From positions 1 to 5,436 of the forward strand of contig JAEYSS010000138.1 of assembly GCA_023434425.1 (NCBI GenBank): DNA of 5,436 bases. The letters are read 5' to 3'. A model generated the notes under the pieces. That model was not told the DNA's origin. It ran no database searches and saw only the letters and a program-made list of their open reading frames with translations. The position numbers and the translations under genes are program-made. Positions 1 through 4,866 of the stretch are shown one piece after another. The stretch comes from Pseudomonadota bacterium (GTDB taxonomy: Bacteria > Pseudomonadota > Alphaproteobacteria > Ferrovibrionales > Ferrovibrionaceae). Within the stretch, counting starts at the first letter, position 1, and the number at the start of each line of letters is the position of its first letter.

Positions 1-338
1 CCGATCTCCATCGCCAGCACATTGGCGGTGCCCAGCGGAAAAATCCCGAGCGGCGCGCTCTGTGCCGGCAGGCCATTCGCCACTTCACCGATGGTGCCGT
101 CGCCGCCGGCGGCAACGACCGCATCGTATTTCTCGGCGACCGCTTCGGCGGCGAAGGCTTCGGCGTCGCCGCGTTTCGTGGTCGGACGGAATTCCACCGC
201 GCAGCCCGAATCCTCCAGCAGGTCGAGATAGGCTTCGAGGCGCGCACGTTTGCGCCGTCCGAGCTGGCCGGCGCCGGCGGTCGGGTTGTAGATCACCAGC
301 AGGCGCCGGCGGTAGGTCGCGTGCGGTGACCCGAGCAT
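1..338 (-). CDS. Diacylglycerol kinase family lipid kinase, N-terminal part (gene continues beyond the left edge)
   Basis: The minus strand is open from 338 to the window edge and gives 112 residues of the catalytic domain of the diacylglycerol kinase / YegS / sphingosine kinase superfamily. Seen directly: the strand-1 motif LLVIYNPTAG at residues 13-22, the nucleotide-binding GGDGT at 78-82 followed by IGEVANGL, and PLGTANVLA at 101-109. Members transfer the gamma-phosphate of ATP to a lipid hydroxyl such as diacylglycerol; the substrate here cannot be told from this part. The ATG at 338 is preferred because family members usually begin 5-15 residues before the NPTAG strand. An in-frame ATG at 419 would add 27 poorly conserved residues. 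Neither start has a clear Shine-Dalgarno. The C-terminal beta-sandwich domain lies outside the window. It is divergent from the nuclease gene at 444, so the gap between them must hold both promoters. Confidence 0.88.
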   Translation of the reverse strand, partial: MLGSPHATYRRRLLVIYNPTAGAGQLGRRKRARLEAYLDLLEDSGCAVEFRPTTKRGDAEAFAAEAVAEKYDAVVAAGGDGTIGEVANGLPAQSAPLGIFPLGTANVLAMEI

Positions 339-421
339 GCGGCCGGATAGCAGATTTTCAGCCCCGGCGGCAGGGACGGTTTTATGACAGGTGCTGCGGT
401 AACGCTTCTGGGCCAGCATAC

Positions 422-438
422 CGGCTTATGCTAAGCCG
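422..438. promoter_or_regulatory. Perfect inverted repeat just upstream of the nuclease start
   Basis: Arms CGGCTTA (422-428) and TAAGCCG (432-438) are perfectly complementary around a 3-nt centre. The downstream arm ends 5 nt before the ATG at 444, where a ribosome binding site would lie, and no good Shine-Dalgarno is visible. A second, overlapping dyad is AGCATA (415-420) with TATGCT (427-432), so the two cannot form together. It could be an operator shared by the divergent genes or an RNA hairpin limiting translation. This is inference from symmetry only. Confidence 0.4.
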
Positions 439-443
439 ACTGC

Positions 444-950
444 ATGACATGGTATGCGATTCGGCTTGCCCTTCTCGCGCTGCTACTGACCGGCCCCAGC
501 CTGGCCGGGGAGGCCGAAATCCGGGTGCTGGACGGCGACACCCTGAAGATCGGCAAGGTCAATTACCGCCTGCACGGCATCGATGCGCCGGAAAAAGCCC
601 AGCTTTGCCAGAGGGATAACCTCGACTGGCTATGCGGCCAGGAGGCCGCCGCCCATCTCCGCCGCCTGATCGGGGACCGGCCGGTGAGCTGCACAGAGAA
701 AGATCGTGACCGCTACGGCCGGGTCGTGGCGGTCTGCCATGCCGGCGGCGTCGACCTGAACCGGGCCATGGTGCGGGCCGGTCTCGCCTGGGCCTATCTG
801 GCCTACAGCCGGGATTACGAGGCGGCCGAATGGGAAGCCCAGCTGCTGGGCAACGGGATCTGGGCCGCCGCCGTGCAGGCCGAACCGGCCTGGGACTGGC
901 GCCGTCAGAAGCGGCGCAAACCCGCCAATGACAATGCAGCCAAGTCATAA
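444..950 (+). CDS. Exported thermonuclease-like protein (staphylococcal nuclease fold)
   Basis: A 168-residue protein with a short signal peptide (charged R7, hydrophobic LALLALLLTG, likely cleavage after SLA at residue 21), then one staphylococcal-nuclease (SNase, OB-fold) domain. All catalytic landmarks of the family are present: VLDGDT at 28-33 with the calcium-ligand aspartate, RLHGIDAPE at 42-50 (equivalents of R35, D40 and E43 of the Staphylococcus enzyme) and DRYGRVVA at 89-96 (R93 equals R87). It should hydrolyse DNA and/or RNA phosphodiester bonds outside the cytoplasm, calcium-dependently if like the archetype. Cysteines at 55, 64, 83 and 98 could form disulfides in the periplasm. 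The C-terminus is basic (RRQKRRK). The ATG at 444 is the only start giving a proper signal peptide. It stands alone, with TAA at 948-950. Nucleolytic activity is inferred from the intact active site. Confidence 0.9.
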   Translation: MTWYAIRLALLALLLTGPSLAGEAEIRVLDGDTLKIGKVNYRLHGIDAPEKAQLCQRDNLDWLCGQEAAAHLRRLIGDRPVSCTEKDRDRYGRVVAVCHAGGVDLNRAMVRAGLAWAYLAYSRDYEAAEWEAQLLGNGIWAAAVQAEPAWDWRRQKRRKPANDNAAKS

Positions 951-957
951 GATGTTG

Positions 958-978
958 TTCTAGAATCGAAATCTAGAA
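958..978. repeat. 7-bp inverted repeat directly upstream of a promoter
   Basis: TTCTAGA (958-964) and TCTAGAA (972-978) are exact reverse complements separated by 7 nt. The right arm ends 1 nt before the TTGACA box at 980, so it is placed like an activator or repressor site. In the other direction it could act as a weak hairpin after the minus-strand tRNA, but no T-run follows. The role is unknown. Confidence 0.45.
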
Positions 979-979
979 A

Positions 980-1009
980 TTGACACGTGGAATCAACGTC
1001 TTATATAGT
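980..1009 (+). promoter_or_regulatory. Sigma-70-type promoter facing the tRNA region
   Basis: A perfect -35 box TTGACA (980-985) is followed after 16 nt by TATATA (1002-1007), or after 18 nt by TATAGT (1004-1009). Predicted transcription starts near 1014. Nothing coding lies downstream on the plus strand: the first ATG (1036) opens only 21 codons, and the tRNA and winged-helix gene are on the other strand. A transcript from here would be antisense to both RNA elements. The match is good, but promoter function is inferred. Confidence 0.5.
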
Positions 1010-1036
1010 TTAGGCGGTCCTTGTTCGAAACGGGAA

Positions 1037-1112
1037 TGGTCCCCTGTGCGGGATTCGGACCCGCGTCACCGGTTTTAAAGACCGGGGTCTTTGGCCACTA
1101 GACGAACAGGGG
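1037..1112 (-). tRNA. tRNA with UUA anticodon (tRNA-Glu-like, putative ochre suppressor)
   Basis: The minus strand folds into a 76-nt cloverleaf. The acceptor stem is CCCCTGT/ACAGGGG (7 Watson-Crick pairs), with discriminator A and encoded CCA at 1039-1037. The D-stem is GTCT/AGAC with GG in its loop, the anticodon stem CCGGT/ACCGG with loop CTTTAAA, the variable loop TGAC and the T-stem GCGGG/CCCGC with loop TCCGAAT. U8, A14, G15-C48, G18G19, U33, U54, C56 and A58 are all in place. Anticodon positions 34-36 (plus-strand 1078-1076) read UUA, the complement of stop codon UAA. The 4-nt variable loop (lacking position 47), U11-A24 and the CGTCTAG D-arm are tRNA-Glu traits, so C36 to A in tRNA-Glu(UUC) is the simplest origin. 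Oddities are C1-G72 and C55 instead of the nearly universal U55. It may be inert. It is neither Sec nor Pyl type. Confidence 0.8.
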
Positions 1113-1117
1113 GCCAA

Positions 1118-1186
1118 GGTGGAGGCGGGGGGATTTGCACCCCGGGGCGCTGGATGGAAAGCCTGGCCCTGCACTACGCCGCCCCC
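1118..1186 (-). pseudogene. Degenerate tRNA-like element
   Basis: On the minus strand, 5 nt before the UUA tRNA, GGGGGCG (1186-1180) pairs with CGCCTCC (1127-1121) as a 7-bp acceptor stem with a G3-U70 wobble, followed by A and CC but no final A. A T-arm-like hairpin follows the pattern GGGG-TGCAAAT-CCCC, keeping U54, C56 and A58 but with G at 55. Between them an anticodon-like arm CCAGG-CTTTCCA-TCCAG has G-U, A-C and C-A faults. Its loop would place UUC at positions 34-36, although a UCC register is also possible. Only about 13 nt remain for the D-arm region, too few for a normal one. It is best read as a decayed tRNA beside its neighbour; a D-arm-reduced functional RNA is the alternative. 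Confidence 0.35.
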
Positions 1187-1190
1187 GCGA

Positions 1191-1628
1191 TTACTCGAAC
1201 GCCTCGTCAGTTTCTGACGAGGCGTTCTGTGTTCTGAGGCGATACAAACCTTTCTCTGAATAGATTTTTCCCGTCGATTTCAGGCGGGAAAGTTGCGGTG
1301 ACAAACTGGTTCGCATCAGCCCTGGAAACCAGCGCTCCTGGATGCGAGCGAGAATTTCCAATGCCGTAAGTCCATGCGGCTCAGCATCGCTCACTACTTC
1401 GACAATCATATCTTTGATTGTTCGGGGATGTGCCCCGCTGAACGAGCGCGAGAACAAAGGCGTATCGTCTGGCTCGGGAGCTGGGGTGCGCTGACGTGGC
1501 GTCACCCCGCGAACGATCCAGTCCAGATATTCGCTCGCAATATCCATAAGCGGACGACGATCTCCGCTTGCCTGAGCGCGCTCAGCAAGTTTCAGACATT
1601 CCAACCTAATGCGGGCCTTTTCGTCCAT
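1191..1628 (-). CDS. Small winged-helix-like protein of unknown function
   Basis: Reading from the ATG at 1628 gives 145 residues. The N-terminal part (1-40) is a charged amphipathic helix pair beginning MDEKARIRLECLKLAERAQ, a style seen in small alphaproteobacterial hypothetical proteins. A proline-rich linker (42-58) follows, then a region at about 69-131 that looks like a winged helix: helix TIKDMIVEVV, helix LTALEILARIQERW, recognition-like helix TSLSPQLSRLKSTG and wing KIYSEKGLYRL. A DNA-binding role is inference from this pattern; I do not recognise a named family. An in-frame TTG at 1664 would add 12 residues, and a stop lies just upstream of it. Neither start has a good Shine-Dalgarno. 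The gene is visibly less GC-rich than the flanking genes and its last codons form a perfect hairpin. The tRNA-like elements follow it on the same strand. Confidence 0.68.
   Translation of the reverse strand: MDEKARIRLECLKLAERAQASGDRRPLMDIASEYLDWIVRGVTPRQRTPAPEPDDTPLFSRSFSGAHPRTIKDMIVEVVSDAEPHGLTALEILARIQERWFPGLMRTSLSPQLSRLKSTGKIYSEKGLYRLRTQNASSETDEAFE
1197..1227. terminator. Perfect 14-bp hairpin over the 3' end of the winged-helix gene
   Basis: GAACGCCTCGTCAG (1197-1210) and CTGACGAGGCGTTC (1214-1227) pair without mismatch across a 3-nt loop. On the minus strand the arms are the last codons before the TAA at 1193-1191. No T-run follows on either side, so it is not a canonical intrinsic terminator. 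It may stop or pause transcription in both directions, protect a 3' end, or be a processing site between the gene and the tRNA-like RNAs. The structure is certain; the function is inferred. Confidence 0.55.
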
Positions 1629-1721
1629 GGACCAAAATCTAGCCTGACCAACCTCATCGGGCAAGCGTCTTTTTCAACAAAAGTTGCAGAATTACCCACA
1701 GACTTCACAAGAAGCCTATGA

Positions 1722-1763
1722 TTTTGCGTGACTTGGTGAGTCTTTTGCGTGACTTGGTGAGTC
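1722..1763. repeat. Perfect tandem duplication of a 21-bp unit
   Basis: Copies at 1722-1742 and 1743-1763 are identical and directly abut. Each contains TTTTGCGTGAC and the short dyad GACT-TGGTG-AGTC. A 21-bp period equals two helical turns, which would place two bound proteins on the same DNA face. They lie 58 bp beyond the TTG and 94 bp beyond the ATG of the winged-helix gene, so an operator for that gene is possible. No third copy is seen in the window. Confidence 0.8.
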
Positions 1764-1937
1764 TATCGTGCCCGAGAAAATCAGTATTTTTCTCTGTTTT
1801 CCGGCGATTCTTTAGATGAAGTCCGACTGCGGATCGACCAGACTCTACTGTTCCGGTTAAGTTCTGGCCAGCTTGATCGGCGGCCCCATGATAAAGAGGG
1901 CGACCAAACCGTCTGGAATCCGCGCCCGAATCCGGGG

Positions 1938-1965
1938 TTGACAGCCCCTTCCCCCCGGTTATAGT
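1938..1965 (+). promoter_or_regulatory. rplU-rpmA promoter
   Basis: A perfect TTGACA (1938-1943) and a TATAGT -10 box (1960-1965) are separated by 16 nt. Predicted transcription starts near 1972, giving a leader of about 57 nt before the rplU ATG. Box quality, spacing and position before two highly expressed ribosomal protein genes make this a confident housekeeping sigma-factor promoter. Confidence 0.8.
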
Positions 1966-1981
1966 GCGCGCCTCGAATTCA

Positions 1982-2007
1982 GGCGGCACCGGACGGCCGG
2001 CGCTGCC
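1982..2007 (+). promoter_or_regulatory. Stable hairpin in the rplU leader
   Basis: GGCGGCACCGG (1982-1992) pairs with CCGGCGCTGCC (1997-2007) across an ACGG loop: 11 positions with one G-U and one A-C mismatch. It begins about 10 nt after the predicted transcription start and ends 21 nt before the ATG. Ribosomal protein leaders often carry structures bound by the encoded protein, so autoregulation by L21 is possible. A simple 5'-stabilising hairpin is the alternative. I cannot match it to a known leader family. Confidence 0.4.
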
Positions 2008-2028
2008 ACTTTCTTATGGAATATCAAT

Positions 2029-2337
2029 ATGTTCGCAGTGATCAAGACCGGCGGTAAGCAGTACAAGGTGGCGGCGGGCGACGTGCTCGAGGTCGAACTG
2101 GTGGCCGGCGAAGCGGGCGACAAGATCGAATTCGGCCAGGTGCTGGCCATCGGCAATGGCGGCGACGTCAAGCTCGGCAAGGACGTGGCCAATGCCAAGG
2201 TGACGGCGGAAGTCGTCGGCCTGACCCGCGGCCCCAAGCTGATCATCTTCAAGAAGCGTCGCCGGCAGAATTCGCGCCGCAAGAACGGTCATCGCCAGCG
2301 CTACACCGCGGTGAAGATCCTCGAGATCGCTGCCTAA
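2029..2337 (+). CDS. rplU: 50S ribosomal protein L21
   Basis: A 102-residue protein of normal length for bacterial L21. It opens with the family signature MFAVIKTGGKQYKVAAGD, continues with the beta-barrel part through VKLGKDVANAKVTAEVV, and ends with the basic RNA-binding tail IIFKKRRRQNSRRKNGHRQ followed by YTAVKILEIAA. L21 is an early-assembling large-subunit protein that binds 23S rRNA. The ATG at 2029 is fixed by the conserved N-terminus; the Shine-Dalgarno is weak (GGA at 2018-2020), which fits possible leader control. It is the first gene of a two-gene unit with rpmA, 31 nt downstream, transcribed from the promoter at 1938-1965. It ends in TAA, which matters for the UUA-anticodon tRNA nearby. 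Confidence 0.98.
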   Translation: MFAVIKTGGKQYKVAAGDVLEVELVAGEAGDKIEFGQVLAIGNGGDVKLGKDVANAKVTAEVVGLTRGPKLIIFKKRRRQNSRRKNGHRQRYTAVKILEIAA

Positions 2338-2368
2338 GCGTCTCGTACAGATTTAAGGAGATACCCTC

Positions 2369-2629
2369 ATGGCACATAAAAAAGCTGGCGGCTCTTCGCG
2401 CAACGGTCGCGACTCCCAGTCCAAGCGTCTCGGCGTCAAGAAGTATGGCAGCGAAGCCGTTGTCGCCGGCAACATCATCGTGCGCCAGCGCGGCACCAAG
2501 GTGCATGCCGGCAAGAACGTGGGCATGGGCAAGGACCACACCCTGTTCGCCACGGCCAACGGCGTCGTGAAGTTCCACGACGGCAAGGGCAGCCGCTCGT
2601 ATGTTTCGGTGCTCCCGTCGGAGGCGTAA
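2369..2629 (+). CDS. rpmA: 50S ribosomal protein L27
   Basis: An 86-residue protein with the full L27 pattern: MAHKKAGGSSRNGRDSQSKR at the N-terminus, LGVKKYGSEAVVAGNIIVRQRGT in the middle and VKFHDG near the end. The flexible N-terminal tail of L27 reaches the peptidyl-transferase centre and helps to hold tRNA ends. Here it starts directly with the mature-type sequence, so there is no cleavable N-terminal extension like that of Firmicutes. A strong Shine-Dalgarno AAGGAG (2355-2360) sits 8 nt before the ATG. It is the last gene of the rplU unit; the terminator follows 35 nt after its TAA. Confidence 0.98.
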   Translation: MAHKKAGGSSRNGRDSQSKRLGVKKYGSEAVVAGNIIVRQRGTKVHAGKNVGMGKDHTLFATANGVVKFHDGKGSRSYVSVLPSEA

Positions 2630-2664
2630 GTACACGCGCCTTCCCGCAAGCATCACAATCGATC

Positions 2665-2695
2665 AAGGGGAATGGCGCAGGCCATTCCCCTTTTT
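2665..2695 (+). terminator. Intrinsic terminator after rpmA
   Basis: AAGGGGAATGGC (2665-2676) pairs with GCCATTCCCCTT (2681-2692), a perfect 12-bp stem with a GCAG tetraloop, followed by a T-run (2691-2695) and, after CG, a further TTTT. It separates the ribosomal protein unit from obgE, which starts 28 nt later. Any obgE transcription from the rplU promoter must therefore read through it. Confidence 0.92.
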
Positions 2696-2723
2696 CGTTT
2701 TCTGCACCAAGTGAAATTTCCCG

Positions 2724-3758
2724 ATGAAATTCCTCGATCAGGCCAAGGTCTATATTGAAAGCGGACAGGGTGGACCCGGCTCCATCAGCTTCCGCCGCGA
2801 GAAGTTCATCGAGCATGGCGGCCCCGATGGCGGCAATGGCGGCAAGGGCGGCGATGTCTGGGCCGAATGCGTCGATGGCCTCAACACCCTGATCGACTAC
2901 CGTTACCAGCAGCATTTCCGCGCCGCGCGCGGCGGCCATGGCTCGGGCCGGCAGCGTTCCGGCGCCAATTCCGACGACGTGATCCTCAAGGTGCCGAAGG
3001 GCACGCAGATTTTCGCCGAGGATAACGAGACGCTGCTCGCCGACCTGACCGAGATCGGCCAGCGCGTGCTGCTGGCCAAGGGCGGCGATGGCGGCTTCGG
3101 CAACGAACACTACAAATCCGCCACCAACCGCGCGCCGCGCCGCAACACGCCCGGCTGGCCCGGCGAGGAGAAGTGGATCTGGCTGCGGCTGAAGCTGATC
3201 GCCGATGCCGGCCTGGTCGGCCTGCCCAATGCCGGCAAGTCGACCTTCCTGAGTCGCGTGTCGCGCGCCAAGCCCAAGATCGCCGATTATCCCTTCACCA
3301 CGCTGAAGCCGCAGCTGGGTGTGGTGAAAGCCAACGACCGCGAATTCGTGCTGGCCGATCTGCCCGGACTCATTGAAGGCGCGGCCGAAGGCGCCGGCCT
3401 CGGTCACCGCTTCCTCGGCCATGTCGAACGCTGCGCCGTGATCCTGCATCTGCTGGACGGCACGTCGGACGATCCCGTGCGCGACTGGAAACTGGTGCGC
3501 AAGGAACTGAAGGCCTATGGCGGCGGGCTCGACAAGAAACTCGAAATCATCGGCCTGAACAAGATCGACGCGATCCCGGCCGACGAGCTGAAGGAAAAGA
3601 TCACAAAGCTGAAGCGCTCGGCGAAACGCCCGGTGCTGCCGCTTTCCGGCGTCACCGGCGAAGGCGTCGAGGCCGTCACCACGCAGCTGTTCGCGATCAT
3701 CGCCGAGGCGCGCGCGGCCGAGAAGGCAGCCGTCGAGGTCGAGGGTGGTGATGAGTAA
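2724..3758 (+). CDS. obgE: ObgE/CgtA, ribosome-associated GTPase
   Basis: A 344-residue Obg-family GTPase. Residues 1-158 form the glycine-rich Obg fold (GGPDGGNGGKGGDV at 32-45, AKGGDGGFGN at 118-127, SATNRAPRRNTPGWPGEE at 132-149). The G domain follows with G1 GLPNAGKST (166-174), the switch segment DYPFTT (188-193), G3 DLPGL (212-216), G4 NKID (279-282) and G5 SGVTG (308-312). The protein ends in a short acidic tail and lacks the extra C-terminal OCT domain of some Gram-positive members. Obg proteins bind the 50S subunit, act in its maturation and link growth to (p)ppGpp and GTP levels. The ATG at 2724 is fixed by the conserved MKFLDQAKVYI; only a weak Shine-Dalgarno is visible. Its TAA overlaps the start of proB by 8 nt, so translation is likely coupled. 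Its own promoter is not obvious. Confidence 0.97.
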   Translation: MKFLDQAKVYIESGQGGPGSISFRREKFIEHGGPDGGNGGKGGDVWAECVDGLNTLIDYRYQQHFRAARGGHGSGRQRSGANSDDVILKVPKGTQIFAEDNETLLADLTEIGQRVLLAKGGDGGFGNEHYKSATNRAPRRNTPGWPGEEKWIWLRLKLIADAGLVGLPNAGKSTFLSRVSRAKPKIADYPFTTLKPQLGVVKANDREFVLADLPGLIEGAAEGAGLGHRFLGHVERCAVILHLLDGTSDDPVRDWKLVRKELKAYGGGLDKKLEIIGLNKIDAIPADELKEKITKLKRSAKRPVLPLSGVTGEGVEAVTTQLFAIIAEARAAEKAAVEVEGGDE

Positions 3759-4866
3759 TCACCTGGAGAAAGCGCGCCGCATCGTCATCAAGGTCGGCTC
3801 GTCGCTGCTGGTCGATACTGAAAAGAATGAGTTGCGCGCCGACTGGCTTGCCGCACTGGTCGATGACATCGCGACATTGCGTGCCGATGGCAAGGAAGTG
3901 CTGGTCGTGTCCTCCGGCGCCATCGCACTCGGCCGCCGCATCCTCGGCCTGAACGGCAAGGCGCTGCGGCTGGAGGAAAGCCAGGCGGCGGCTGCGGCCG
4001 GCCAGATCCGGCTGTCGTCCGCCTGGCAGGATGCACTGGCGAAACATGACCTGAAAACCGCGCAGCTGCTGCTGACGCTCGGCGATACCGAATCGCGCCG
4101 GCATTACCTGAATGCGCGCGAGACCGTGAACACGCTGCTGAAGCTCGGCACCGTGCCGGTGGTGAACGAGAACGACACGGTGGCGACTGCCGAAATCCGT
4201 TTCGGCGACAACGATCGTCTGGCCGCCCGCGTGGCGCAGATGATCTCGGCCGACTGTCTGGTGCTGCTGTCCGATATCGACGGGCTTTACACCGCCGATC
4301 CCGGCGTCGATGCGACTGCGAAATTCCTATCCGAGATTCCGGCCATCACGCCCGAGATCGAAGCGATGGCCGGCGTGTCGCGTTCCGGACTCGGCCGCGG
4401 CGGCATGATCACCAAGATCGTCGCCGCCAAGATCGCGGTCGGTGCCGGCTGCGCCATGGTGATCGCCAACGGCAAGCAGATGCATCCGGTGCGGAATGTG
4501 CGCGACGGCGGCCGCTGCACCTGGTTCCACGCGCAGTCCACACCGGCCGCCGCGCGCAAGCAGTGGATCGCCGGACATCTCAATCCGCAGGGCACGCTGA
4601 CGCTCGACGATGGCGCGGTGAAGGCTTTGCGTTCGGGCCGTTCGCTGCTGCCGGCCGGCGTGACCCAGGTCGAGGGCCGCTTCCAGCGCGGCGATCTGGT
4701 GCGCGTCTGCATGACGGACGGCACCGAGATCGCGGTCGGACTGTCGGCCTATGCCGATGAAGACGCCCGCCGCATCAAGGGGCATAAATCCGGCGACATC
4801 GAAGAGATTCTCGGCTACCGTGGCCGCGACGAAATGATCCATCGTGACGAACTGGTGCTGCGATGA
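3751..4866 (+). CDS. proB: Glutamate 5-kinase with C-terminal PUA domain
   Basis: A 371-residue enzyme catalysing the first step of proline synthesis: glutamate plus ATP gives gamma-glutamyl phosphate. The amino-acid-kinase domain spans about residues 10-250: RIVIKVGSS (10-18, with phosphate-binding K14), VVSSGAIALGRR (52-63), NENDTVA (139-145), FGDNDRLAARVA (151-162), LLSDIDGLYTADP (172-184) and GRGGMITK (215-222). A PUA domain follows from about 280 (GTLTLDDGAVKAL) to 360, as in the E. coli enzyme of similar length, which is inhibited by proline. I prefer the ATG at 3751, with GAGGG at 3741-3745 as ribosome site; GTG codons at 3745 and 3748 are also in frame. The 8-nt overlap with obgE and the ATGA overlap with proA indicate coupled translation. 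Confidence 0.97.
   Translation: MSNHLEKARRIVIKVGSSLLVDTEKNELRADWLAALVDDIATLRADGKEVLVVSSGAIALGRRILGLNGKALRLEESQAAAAAGQIRLSSAWQDALAKHDLKTAQLLLTLGDTESRRHYLNARETVNTLLKLGTVPVVNENDTVATAEIRFGDNDRLAARVAQMISADCLVLLSDIDGLYTADPGVDATAKFLSEIPAITPEIEAMAGVSRSGLGRGGMITKIVAAKIAVGAGCAMVIANGKQMHPVRNVRDGGRCTWFHAQSTPAAARKQWIAGHLNPQGTLTLDDGAVKALRSGRSLLPAGVTQVEGRFQRGDLVRVCMTDGTEIAVGLSAYADEDARRIKGHKSGDIEEILGYRGRDEMIHRDELVLR

Larger units (their letters stand above)
1665..2028. other. Noncoding stretch between the winged-helix gene and rplU
   Basis: About 360 nt with no gene I can support. It holds, from left to right, the upstream region of the minus-strand winged-helix gene, a tandem 21-bp repeat (1722-1763), an AT-richer patch (about 1775-1815), an undescribed middle part (1815-1937) with no recognisable signal, and the rplU promoter and leader. 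The open minus frame at 1705-1989 covers the rplU promoter, has no recognisable domain and is not accepted as a gene. Confidence 0.6.

Noticed and set aside
62..619. Long plus-strand open frame, 185 codons
   Set aside because: It runs antisense to the lipid kinase and then out of frame with the nuclease. The arginine-rich, low-complexity product is typical of a GC-rich shadow frame.
1016..1040. T-arm-like TTCGAAA loop on the plus strand suggesting another tRNA
   Set aside because: The stem is mostly G-U with a mismatch and no acceptor, D or anticodon arms can be placed around it.
1037..1112. Selenocysteine or pyrrolysine tRNA
   Set aside because: The anticodon is UUA, not UCA or CUA. The length is a normal 76 nt with a 4-nt variable loop, so the long variable arm of tRNA-Sec and the compact D-loop of tRNA-Pyl are both absent.
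1691..1699. TTACCCACA resembling a DnaA box, near the 21-bp repeats, suggesting a replication origin
   Set aside because: It is a single site with one mismatch, with no cluster of boxes and no replication initiator gene. Two repeats are too few to call iterons.
1374..1721. Plus-strand open frame, 115 codons, downstream of the orphan promoter
   Set aside because: It is antisense to the winged-helix gene, with no recognisable domain and no ribosome site. The minus-strand product has a much more protein-like pattern.
1705..1989. Minus-strand open frame, 94 codons
   Set aside because: It covers the rplU promoter and the tandem repeat, its product has no recognisable domain, and its TKSRKRL repeat is just the 21-bp duplication translated.
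2475..3449. Minus-strand open frame of 324 codons opposite rpmA and obgE
   Set aside because: It is a shadow of the strong third-position GC bias of obgE. The plus strand encodes intact, conserved L27 and Obg.
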